From assembly GCA_015767395.1 (NCBI GenBank), contig JADWMI010000027.1, forward strand, positions 11,123-16,222: a DNA stretch of 5,100 nucleotides. Direction: 5' to 3'. The translations under genes were made by a program, and so were the position numbers. The notes below the pieces were generated by a model, which made no database searches, was not told where the DNA came from, and saw nothing but the letters and a program-made list of their open reading frames with translations. Source of the stretch: Bacteroidota bacterium (GTDB lineage Bacteria; Bacteroidota; Bacteroidia; Flavobacteriales; Flavobacteriaceae). The first letter of the stretch is position 1; the number at the start of each line of letters is the position of its first letter. Positions 1 to 5,100 of this stretch are shown here, in pieces.

Positions 1-897
1 TTTATTATGATGTCCCAAATGTTATTTAGGCCACTGCGTCAAATTGCTGATAAATTTAACACCTTGCAAATGGGGATGGTTGCAGGTGATCGAGTGTTTG
101 AAATATTAGATACGCATAGTCAAATAGCGACCAACGGAGTGATGGAGGCAAACCATTTTAAAGGAGATATTAAATTTAAGAATGTACACTTTAGTTATAT
201 TGAGGGTGAAGAAGTTTTAAAAGGAATTTCCTTTAATGTGAAAGCTGGTGAAACTGTTGCGATTGTTGGTGCCACAGGTGCTGGGAAATCAACCATTATA
301 AATTTGGTTAATCGCTTTTATGAAATTAATGGAGGTGAAATTTGTATTGATAATCATAATATTGAGCAGTATACAATAACATCCTTACGAAAGGAAATTG
401 CAGTTGTTTTACAAGATGTATTTTTATTCTCAGATTCTATTTTTAATAATATCATATTAAGTAACGATAACATTTCATTAGAAGAGGTGAAAGCAGCTGC
501 TATTGAAATTGGAATTCATGAATTTATTATGAGTTTACCAGAGAACTATCATTATAATGTTAAAGAACGTGGCGCAATGTTGTCTTCTGGGCAACGACAA
601 TTAATTGCTTTTTTACGTGCTTATGTTAGTAAACCAAGCGTTTTAATTTTAGATGAAGCCACTTCGTCAATTGACTCCTATTCTGAAAAATTAATTCAAG
701 AAGCAACGGACAAAATTACACAGCATCAAACCTCCATAATTATTGCACATAGATTGACAACAATAAAAAAATCAGATAAAATTATTGTAATGGATAAAGG
801 AGAGATTGTTGAACAGGGTTCTCATTTGGAGTTACTTGCTAAAGATGGATATTACAAAAATTTGTATGATATGCAATTTGCGAATGAAATTGCTTAA
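1..897 (+). CDS. ABC exporter, fused permease/ATPase (MsbA/MdlB-like), 3' part only
   Basis: C-terminal part of an ATP-driven inner-membrane exporter. The reading frame is open from base 1 (Phe-Ile before the first Met), so the true start and most of the six-helix transmembrane domain lie upstream of the window. Counting from the first codon, residues 1-37 are the end of the membrane domain and the linker typical of this family (PLRQIADKFN, then AGDRVFEILD). The ATPase domain is complete: aromatic A-loop Y66, Walker A GATGAGKST at 90-98, Q-loop Q138, signature LSSGQ at 194-198, Walker B VLILDE at 214-219, D-loop SSID at 222-225 and switch H250. With catalytic Glu219 and His250 both present, this half should be able to hydrolyse ATP. 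The signature has Ser where LSGGQ has Gly, which is common in the MdlB/LmrA-type subfamily. The substrate (lipid, drug or peptide) cannot be read from this part. It converges on cdaA, so it is a separate transcription unit. Confidence 0.95.
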   Translation, partial: FIMMSQMLFRPLRQIADKFNTLQMGMVAGDRVFEILDTHSQIATNGVMEANHFKGDIKFKNVHFSYIEGEEVLKGISFNVKAGETVAIVGATGAGKSTIINLVNRFYEINGGEICIDNHNIEQYTITSLRKEIAVVLQDVFLFSDSIFNNIILSNDNISLEEVKAAAIEIGIHEFIMSLPENYHYNVKERGAMLSSGQRQLIAFLRAYVSKPSVLILDEATSSIDSYSEKLIQEATDKITQHQTSIIIAHRLTTIKKSDKIIVMDKGEIVEQGSHLELLAKDGYYKNLYDMQFANEIA

Positions 898-937
898 TTG
901 CTTTTAAAGTGTTGAAAGCGTTTAATTGTTTAAATAT

Positions 938-999
938 TCAGTTGGTAATGGTGTCAAAAATAGTTTTTCCAACAACCAACAGTCAAAAGCTAAGCTGAC
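938..999. terminator. Imperfect hairpins between convergent genes; possible bidirectional terminator
   Basis: The 104-base gap between the two convergent stop codons holds nested inverted repeats. GTTGG at 941-945 can pair with CCAAC at 969-973, or GTTGGT at 941-946 with ACCAAC at 975-980. Inside this, AAAAA at 956-960 faces TTTTT at 964-968 across a 3-base loop. A second small hairpin sits just past the cdaA stop: GTC/GAC (982-984, 997-999) plus AGC/GCT (988-990, 994-996) with an AAA bulge and a TAA loop. The position fits 3' ends of both transcripts. There is no strong GC stem followed by a clean U-tract, so the terminator call is tentative. Confidence 0.3.
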
Positions 1000-1001
1000 G
1001 A

Positions 1002-1775
1002 TTAGTTTAAATCGTAACGAATCGTTTCCGTTAATTCTTCCGTATTTTTAAAAAATACAAATTCACCATCTTTTATATATGAAATTTTACCAGTTTCTTC
1101 TGAAACTGCTATGCATAGGGCATCAGTTTTTTCTGTAATTCCAATAGCTGCTCTGTGTCGCAAACCAAATCTAGAGGGTAAGGTTTTGTTTGATAGCGGT
1201 AAAATAACACGAGTTGCAATAATAAAATTTTCTTTTATAATCAAAGCACCATCATGAAGTGGACTGTTTTTATAAAAAATACTTTCTAAAATGGGTTTGT
1301 TAAGTTCAATATTCATTTTGTCACCGGTAGGTTTAACAAAATCTAAATTATGTGTCCTTTCCAAAACAATCAATGCACCAGTTTTGGATTTTGCCATAGC
1401 TTTACACGCTTTTATAACAGCTTCAACATCCATGGTTGTATGAATCTCTGTTTTTAAAAACTTTAATTGTTTTAAAAAACTCCGTTTGTTAGTGAAGTTT
1501 GTTGAGCCTAACATTAATAAAAACTTTCGAACTTCTGGTTGAAATACAATCAAAACCGCAATGGCCCCTAGGCTAAGTAAAGCGCCTAATAGGCTACTTA
1601 ACATTTCCATTTGTAGGGCTTCAGTAATTTTCCAAATAAATACAATTAGTGCGATACCAATAAAAATATTGATTGCTACCGTTCCTTTTAATAATTTGTA
1701 AACGTAATAAAGTAATACAGCAACTAAAACAATGTCTAAAGCATCTAAAAAGGAAAAATCTAAAAAGTCGAGCAT
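1002..1775 (-). CDS. cdaA: Membrane diadenylate cyclase CdaA (DisA_N domain, TIGR00159 family)
   Basis: Makes the second messenger cyclic di-AMP from two ATP at the cytoplasmic face of the inner membrane. The 257 residues show three N-terminal hydrophobic segments (about 12-30, 33-50 and 58-80), followed by the family junction motif FQPEVRK at 78-84. The DAC (DisA_N) domain spans about 95-240. The two hallmark catalytic/ATP-binding motifs are intact: DGA at 175-177 (within SPLHDGALII) and RHR at 206-208 (within FGLRHRAAIG). GALIVLER at 133-140 is also typical. Length is normal for a Bacteroidota CdaA and slightly shorter than the Firmicutes proteins. The ATG at 1775 gives the usual short acidic/hydrophobic N-terminus. 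It lies 47 bases downstream of the putative lipoprotein gene and is probably the last gene of the folP transcript. No cdaR (YbbR-domain) or glmM partner, as in the Firmicutes operon, is present in this window. c-di-AMP commonly controls potassium/osmolyte transport and cell-envelope homeostasis; the targets in this organism are not visible here. Confidence 0.95.
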   Translation of the reverse strand: MLDFLDFSFLDALDIVLVAVLLYYVYKLLKGTVAINIFIGIALIVFIWKITEALQMEMLSSLLGALLSLGAIAVLIVFQPEVRKFLLMLGSTNFTNKRSFLKQLKFLKTEIHTTMDVEAVIKACKAMAKSKTGALIVLERTHNLDFVKPTGDKMNIELNKPILESIFYKNSPLHDGALIIKENFIIATRVILPLSNKTLPSRFGLRHRAAIGITEKTDALCIAVSEETGKISYIKDGEFVFFKNTEELTETIRYDLN

Positions 1776-1822
1776 TTATATTGTTTTTTGTAAAAATAGG
1801 AAAAAGATTGCATATTCATTGG

Positions 1823-2530
1823 TTATTCACATCCGCAATCTGGAACTTTCTTTGGGTTAAAAATGAATTCAAAATTATTGATTAAAATATGCGGAGCCAA
1901 TATTGTTTTCAGCATGGTTCTGTATGCTAAATAATCTTTATAGAGCAGGTTTTGGTTGAAGTTTAAATGTAGCATGGTTTGTTTTCCTTCAGAAGAGAAA
2001 TCAATAAATTCAAGTAGTGTTGATTTAAATTCACCATTTTCCATTTTAGCATCATTAATCCATGTGTTGTTTGGATTCATGGTAAGATTGATATTGTTGT
2101 AGTTTTTGTAAATTTCGCTATTGGTTTTTATATAATATTTAGATAGTGTACTATCAGTTTTAAAAACGGTTTTGTCAAATTCATAAAAGGATAGTTTATC
2201 AGAAATAGTATCGGCATAACTAAAATAATTATGCATTCCTTTTTTTGAGTGCATGCCGTTTGCATGTTTGTATTGCAATTTTATAATTGATGGAATAATT
2301 GCTTTTAAGGGAAGTCTGTTGTCTATATTAAAAATCCAATGGGTTGTACTTATGGTGTTTTTTCTGTTGAGGTTTGCAATGGTGTCATTGTTTTTGACAT
2401 CAAAAAAAAACCAAACCTGAGAATGATTGTGTATTTCTTGCAGCCCTTTTACATTCAACGTAGGAATTTTAACTGTTTGTTTGGTGCAGCTAAAAATAAT
2501 AAAAGGTAAAATAAGGAATAATTTTTTCAT
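1823..2530 (-). CDS. Putative lipoprotein of unknown function between folP and cdaA
   Basis: I do not recognise this 235-residue protein as a named family. The N-terminus MKKLFLILPFIIFSC is a short lipoprotein signal with a lipobox-like IFSC, predicting lipidation at Cys15. The next residues (TKQTVK) have no acidic surface-export signal, so a periplasm-facing protein is the simplest guess. The mature part is rich in Asn, Lys, Tyr and Phe. Two stretches loosely recall the ExbD/TolR periplasmic fold: FNIDNRLPLKAIIP at 67-80 and LHLNFNQNLLYKDYLAYR at 187-204, each a strand, an Asp/Asn-containing turn, then a helix. This is pattern resemblance only. The C-terminus ends in DCGCE, giving two closely spaced Cys. 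The start ATG overlaps the folP stop by one base (TAATG), and TAAAAA just upstream (complement of 2534-2539) resembles the Flavobacterium ribosome-site consensus TAAAA. Translational coupling to folP is therefore likely. It could serve the envelope side of CdaA or have an independent role. Confidence 0.85.
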   Translation of the reverse strand: MKKLFLILPFIIFSCTKQTVKIPTLNVKGLQEIHNHSQVWFFFDVKNNDTIANLNRKNTISTTHWIFNIDNRLPLKAIIPSIIKLQYKHANGMHSKKGMHNYFSYADTISDKLSFYEFDKTVFKTDSTLSKYYIKTNSEIYKNYNNINLTMNPNNTWINDAKMENGEFKSTLLEFIDFSSEGKQTMLHLNFNQNLLYKDYLAYRTMLKTILAPHILINNFEFIFNPKKVPDCGCE

Positions 2531-3360
2531 TAATTTTTAGTGGCTAAATTAACAATTTTAAGGGTCTCCATGGCTTCTTTTACATCATGAACTCGTAAAA
2601 TGTTTGCGCCATTAAGCAGGGCAATGGTGTTTGCAGAAGTAGTAGCGTTTAGAGCTTCTTTTGCTGAAATATTTAAAGGCTTATAAAGCATTGATTTGCG
2701 AGATACGCCAACCAGCATTGGAACCTCCAGATTTTTAAATAATTCTAAATGGGAAAGTAATTCATAATTATGTTCAATTGTTTTTCCAAATCCAAACCCA
2801 ACATCTGCAATAATATCATTTACTCCCAAGGAATGCAATTCTGAAATCTTTTTTGAAAAATAAAAAAGAACATCTTTAACAATGTTGTCATAAACAGGAT
2901 TCGTTTGCATTGTTTGTGGTGCGCCTTGCATATGCATAATAATGTATGGGACTTGTAATTTTGCGATGGTTGAAAACATATCCTGGTCCATACTCCCTGC
3001 GGAAATATCGTTAACCATACAAGCGCCGTTTTGAACACATTGTTCTGCTATTTTGCTTCTAAACGTATCTACGGAAATTAATATTGAAGGAAATTCTGTA
3101 ATTAATAATTTGATTATTGGCGAAATTCGGTTTAGTTCTTCTTCTTCGGAAATGTGCTTTGCTCCAGGACGTGAAGAATATGCCCCTATATCAATAAAGG
3201 TAGCGCCTTCATCTAGCATTTTGCCAACCTGGGAAAGGATAGCGTTCTGATCATTATATTTTCCTCCATCAAAAAAAGAATCGGGAGTAACATTTAAAAT
3301 CCCCATTACTTTTGGAGTGGTCAAATCAATTAACTTACCGTTGCAATTTATGCTTTTCAT
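2530..3360 (-). CDS. folP: Dihydropteroate synthase
   Basis: Cytosolic folate-pathway enzyme that condenses 6-hydroxymethyl-7,8-dihydropterin pyrophosphate with p-aminobenzoate to give 7,8-dihydropteroate; it is the target of sulfonamides. The 276 residues match the usual TIM-barrel length. Visible motifs: MGILNVTPDSFFDGG at 19-33 (Asn23 for Mg/pyrophosphate), DIGAYSSRPGA at 57-67, SVDTFR at 96-101, NDISAG at 117-122, MHMQGAPQTMQ at 142-152, DVGFGFGKT at 186-194, SRK at 220-222 and RVHD at 256-259. Equivalents of E. coli Asp96, Asn115, Asp185, Lys221, Arg255 and His257 are present (Asp98, Asn117, Asp186, Lys222, Arg256, His258). Differences from E. coli are Ser63 for Thr62 and DVGFGFGK where DPGIGFGK is usual. 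Phe29 and Pro65, at classic sulfonamide-resistance positions, are unchanged, and I see no Sul-type insertion. It heads the folP-lipoprotein-cdaA cluster. I found no convincing TTG/TAnnTTTG promoter in the 85 bases upstream, so some transcription may come from the LOG gene. Confidence 0.97.
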   Translation of the reverse strand: MKSINCNGKLIDLTTPKVMGILNVTPDSFFDGGKYNDQNAILSQVGKMLDEGATFIDIGAYSSRPGAKHISEEEELNRISPIIKLLITEFPSILISVDTFRSKIAEQCVQNGACMVNDISAGSMDQDMFSTIAKLQVPYIIMHMQGAPQTMQTNPVYDNIVKDVLFYFSKKISELHSLGVNDIIADVGFGFGKTIEHNYELLSHLELFKNLEVPMLVGVSRKSMLYKPLNISAKEALNATTSANTIALLNGANILRVHDVKEAMETLKIVNLATKN

Positions 3361-3397
3361 ATGTTTACAAGTTGTTTTTCATCAGTAATATATGCAG

Positions 3398-3443
3398 TTC
3401 GCAATTAATTATTTCCTAAAATTTAAATTTGTCTTTCGCAATT
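3398..3443. repeat. Pair of 9-bp direct repeats in the LOG-folP gap
   Basis: TTCGCAATT occurs at 3398-3406 and again at 3435-3443, 37 bases apart, in the 85-base gap between the LOG stop and the folP start. A 12-base palindrome (AAATTTAAATTT, 3419-3430) lies between the copies. The arrangement could be a paired regulator site upstream of folP, but in AT-rich DNA it may be chance. Confidence 0.3.
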
Positions 3444-3445
3444 CA

Positions 3446-4027
3446 TTAGCTAACAACCTTGTTAATTACTTTGGTCATTTCAGGAGCATTGTAGTTGATC
3501 ATTTTAAAAATTAAATCTTCAACAGAATCACTGATAAGCAACATATCTTTATTCGATTGTTTTAAATAGCCTTCGGTCACCATCAAATCTAATTGAGAAA
3601 TTAAGGGATTGAAAAATCCGTTTGTATTTAAAATACCTACCGGTTTTTGTTCAATTCCTAGTTGGTTTAAAGTAAGTGCTTCAAAAATTTCGTCTAATGT
3701 TCCAAAGCCTCCAGGCAATGCAATATAGCCATCAACCAGTTTGCTGATTTTTACTTTGCGTTTGCTCATTGTTTTGGTAACAATCATTTCACTAATATTA
3801 TTATGTGCTACTTCTTCGTGACGCAATAATCCTGGAATTACTCCAATAACGTTGCCTTTGTTCTCAATAATAACATCAGCAATTACACCCATCATTCCAA
3901 TTTTTCCACCTCCATAAACCATTCCTATATTATTTTTAACAAAATGAGTTCCCAATTTCATGGCTTCATTTTTATAAATTTCATTAAACCCTAAGCTGGA
4001 ACCACAAAAAACAGCAACTTTCTTCAT
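3446..4027 (-). CDS. LOG-family (TIGR00730) nucleoside 5'-monophosphate phosphoribohydrolase
   Basis: A 193-residue single-domain Rossmann-like protein of the LONELY GUY family. Characterised members split a nucleoside 5'-monophosphate (cytokinin riboside monophosphate, AMP and similar) into free base and ribose 5-phosphate. Such genes are often mislabelled lysine decarboxylase. Visible signatures: N-terminal strand MKKVAVFCGSS at 1-11, VYGGGKIGMMG at 37-47, the Arg motif MSKRK at 87-91, and the diagnostic PGGFGTLDE at 105-113, which carries the catalytic Glu113. Length and motif spacing fit the small, dimeric class of the family. The ATG at 4027 gives the standard N-terminus, directly followed by the GSS nucleotide loop. 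It is divergent from the DUF1599 gene across a 65-base promoter region and 85 bases upstream of folP on the same strand. A housekeeping role in purine or modified-base salvage is more likely than hormone production; the real substrate is not known from sequence. Confidence 0.93.
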   Translation of the reverse strand: MKKVAVFCGSSLGFNEIYKNEAMKLGTHFVKNNIGMVYGGGKIGMMGVIADVIIENKGNVIGVIPGLLRHEEVAHNNISEMIVTKTMSKRKVKISKLVDGYIALPGGFGTLDEIFEALTLNQLGIEQKPVGILNTNGFFNPLISQLDLMVTEGYLKQSNKDMLLISDSVEDLIFKMINYNAPEMTKVINKVVS

Positions 4028-4029
4028 AA

Positions 4030-4062
4030 TTGGACAATTGATTTTTTAATTCATTAAATTTG
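4030..4062 (+). promoter_or_regulatory. Bacteroidota-type promoter for the DUF1599/MauE-like operon
   Basis: TAAATTTG at 4055-4062 is a full match to the Bacteroidota -7 consensus TAnnTTTG. A TTG at 4030-4032 lies 22 bases upstream, within the spacing reported for Flavobacterium -33 elements. Transcription would start near 4067-4069, leaving a leader of about 25 bases. That leader contains TAAAG (4084-4088 region), close to the TAAAA ribosome-site consensus, just before the ATG at 4093. Confidence 0.6.
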
Positions 4063-4073
4063 TTCGAAATTTA
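4055..4073. repeat. Perfect 7-bp inverted repeat at the divergent promoter core
   Basis: TAAATTT at 4055-4061 and AAATTTA at 4067-4073 are exact reverse complements around GTTCG, centred on base 4064. Each arm is also the core of a -7 promoter element, one for each direction. It may be two back-to-back promoters, a regulator operator, or both. Confidence 0.55.
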
Positions 4074-4098
4074 CGGAAATTATTAAAGTTACATGCAA
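4066..4098 (-). promoter_or_regulatory. Probable promoter for the LOG gene, overlapping the divergent one
   Basis: On the minus strand TAAATTTC (complement of 4066-4073) matches seven of eight positions of TAnnTTTG in all but the last base. A TTG (complement of 4096-4098) sits 22 bases upstream, inside the first codons of the DUF1599 gene. Expected transcription start is near 4060, about 33 bases before the LOG ATG. It is slightly weaker by consensus than its plus-strand counterpart. Confidence 0.45.
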
Positions 4099-4635
4099 CA
4101 AACTTCAAAACAATACGACAAGGTTATTGAGAAATGCCGATCACTATATAGTAATAAACTAAAAGATTATGGAAGTGCTTGGCGCATTTTAAGGTTACCA
4201 TCGCTTACAGATCAAATTTTTATAAAAGCCCAGCGTATTCGTGGTTTGCAACAAAACGATGTGAGAAAAGTAGATGAAGGTGAGGTTTCAGAATTTATTG
4301 GAATCATCAATTACTCAGTAATGGCTTTGATTCAGTTAGAAAAAGGTGTGGTAGAGCAACCAGACTTGGCAATTGAAGAGGCTGTTGGGTTATATGATAA
4401 ACATGTTGCTGTTACCAAACAATTAATGGAGGATAAAAATCACGATTATGGAGAAGCTTGGCGCGATATGCGTGTGAGTTCTTTAACAGATTTGATTCTT
4501 CAAAAATTATTGCGTGTAAAACAAATAGAAGATAATAAAGGGAAAACAATTGTTTCAGAAGGAATTGATGCGAATTATCAAGACATGATAAACTATGCTG
4601 TTTTTGCTTTAATTCATATAAATGAAAAAGATTAA
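4093..4635 (+). CDS. DUF1599 protein with two tandem copies of the domain
   Basis: A 180-residue, probably cytosolic, all-helical protein. I recognise DUF1599, a domain linked in the literature to nucleotide modification in phages (Nmad1, from memory). The protein is an internal duplication: residues 8-84 and 101-180 align along their length with one small gap (19 of 45 identical in the first part by hand count). Paired motifs are YDK (8, 101), DYGSAWR (25-31) and DYGEAWR (118-124), SLTDQIFIK (37-45) and SLTDLILQK (130-138), then GIINY (70-74) and DMINY (164-168). The conserved acidic residues and the D-x-INY helix recall the MazG-like all-alpha NTP pyrophosphohydrolases, but this is resemblance only. 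Copy 1 has Gly70 where copy 2 has Asp164, so the two sites may not be equivalent. An in-frame stop at 4084-4086 and the absence of another early Met fix the start at 4093. It is followed after one base by the MauE/DoxX-like gene, so the two are surely cotranscribed. No enzymatic function is claimed. Confidence 0.9.
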   Translation: MQQTSKQYDKVIEKCRSLYSNKLKDYGSAWRILRLPSLTDQIFIKAQRIRGLQQNDVRKVDEGEVSEFIGIINYSVMALIQLEKGVVEQPDLAIEEAVGLYDKHVAVTKQLMEDKNHDYGEAWRDMRVSSLTDLILQKLLRVKQIEDNKGKTIVSEGIDANYQDMINYAVFALIHINEKD

Positions 4636-4636
4636 C

Positions 4637-5100
4637 ATGAAAACCTTAGTATTTGTATCTCGATTAATTGTAGCGCTTACTTTTATTTTTTCAGGCTTTG
4701 TTAAATTAGTGGACCCTTTGGGTTCAGCCTATAAGTTTCAGGAGTATTTTGGCGCAGATGTTTTAAATATGGAGTTTTTAATTCCATATGCTTTGCCGTT
4801 TTCCATATTGTTGATTTTGGCTGAGATTATGTTGGGTGTTACGTTGTTGCTCGGTTATTTGCCGAAGTTTACAGTTTGGAGCTTGTTGGGGATAATATTG
4901 GTGTTTTTATTTTTAACCTGGTATTCGGCTTATTACGACAAGGTGACAGATTGCGGTTGTTTTGGAGATGCGGTAAAACTATCGTCTTGGGGAACTTTTT
5001 ATAAAAATATTGTTTTAGTGGTTTTAATTTTGTTCCTAGTTTGGAAAGTGGATGATATTAAACCGCTGTTTGGTGTGAATTCAATAAAATGGACTACCTT
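4637..5100 (+). CDS. MauE/DoxX-like membrane protein (BT_3928-type), 5' part only
   Basis: Open from the ATG at 4637 to the window end (154 codons plus two bases), so the C-terminus is missing. The visible part is a four-helix inner-membrane protein of the DoxX/MauE type, with hydrophobic segments at about 5-23, 50-73, 78-98 and 122-137. The N-terminus (SRLIVALTFIFSGFVKLVDP) has the family pattern of a first helix followed by G-F-x-K. The motif DCGCFGD at 105-111, in the loop before helix 4, is the conserved Cys-x-Cys signature of MauE-like proteins, which are connected with periplasmic disulfide or redox-protein maturation. Bacteroidota members (BT_3928 family) usually carry extra sequence after the four helices, probably beyond the window. 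It starts one base after the DUF1599 stop codon, so it should be translated from the same message. The actual redox partner or quinone link is unknown. Confidence 0.9.
   Translation, partial: MKTLVFVSRLIVALTFIFSGFVKLVDPLGSAYKFQEYFGADVLNMEFLIPYALPFSILLILAEIMLGVTLLLGYLPKFTVWSLLGIILVFLFLTWYSAYYDKVTDCGCFGDAVKLSSWGTFYKNIVLVVLILFLVWKVDDIKPLFGVNSIKWTT

Noticed and set aside
1..897. Truncated ABC gene as a pseudogene
   Set aside because: The frame is open to base 1 and all ATPase motifs are intact; the missing 5' part is due to the window edge.
1776..1822. Possible separate cdaA promoter (TATTTTTA on the minus strand)
   Set aside because: It lacks the final G of the consensus and has no TTG at suitable spacing; in AT-rich DNA such a match is expected by chance.
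1673..1885. 70-residue plus-strand open frame
   Set aside because: It runs antisense across the start of cdaA and the end of the lipoprotein gene, with no family resemblance and a low-complexity Lys/Leu/Phe composition. It is a shadow frame.
2820..3038. 72-residue minus-strand open frame
   Set aside because: It lies wholly inside folP in another frame, and folP is intact with all motifs. No sign of a frameshift.
3053..3250. 65-residue plus-strand open frame
   Set aside because: It is antisense to the conserved folP N-terminal coding region; its Ser-rich sequence is explained by the complement of folP codons.
3424..3431. TAAATTTG promoter-like element on the plus strand
   Set aside because: It matches the -7 consensus but has no TTG at 17-23 bases upstream and would only drive antisense RNA into the LOG gene. 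It is part of the AT palindrome.
3446..4027. Lysine decarboxylase annotation for the LOG-family gene
   Set aside because: PGGFGTLDE and the Arg motif identify the LOG phosphoribohydrolase family; the decarboxylase label is a historical misannotation and there is no PLP-binding lysine motif.

Overview
The window looks like chromosomal DNA of a marine- or soil-type member of the Bacteroidota, most likely Flavobacteriaceae. It is AT-rich, and gene starts lack a clear Shine-Dalgarno sequence. A Bacteroidota-type promoter element (TAnnTTTG) lies in the one divergent gap. The gene set (folP with a CdaA-type cyclase, and a DUF1599 protein with a MauE/DoxX-like protein) is one I associate with this phylum. 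I see no phage, insertion sequence, CRISPR, tRNA or rRNA. It reads as a stable core region, not a mobile island.

Layout. (1) 1-897, plus strand: the 3' part of an ABC exporter gene, with the end of the transmembrane domain and the complete ATPase domain. (2) 898-1001: a short convergent gap with imperfect hairpins. (3) 1002-3360, minus strand: a likely operon in transcription order folP (dihydropteroate synthase), a putative lipoprotein that overlaps folP by one base, and cdaA (membrane diadenylate cyclase, making c-di-AMP). (4) 3446-4027, minus strand: a LOG-family nucleoside 5'-monophosphate phosphoribohydrolase, 85 bases upstream of folP. (5) 4028-4092: a compact divergent promoter region centred on a perfect 7-bp inverted repeat. 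(6) 4093-5100, plus strand: a DUF1599 protein made of two tandem copies of one domain, then after a single base a MauE/DoxX-like membrane protein that runs off the window end.

How the genes may work together. The minus-strand cluster joins folate synthesis (folP), c-di-AMP signalling (cdaA) and an uncharacterised, probably periplasmic lipoprotein that could act with either neighbour. The best candidates for undescribed biology are the lipoprotein between folP and the cyclase, the duplicated DUF1599 protein with its asymmetric putative active sites, and the symmetric divergent promoter between LOG and DUF1599. None is proven by sequence alone.
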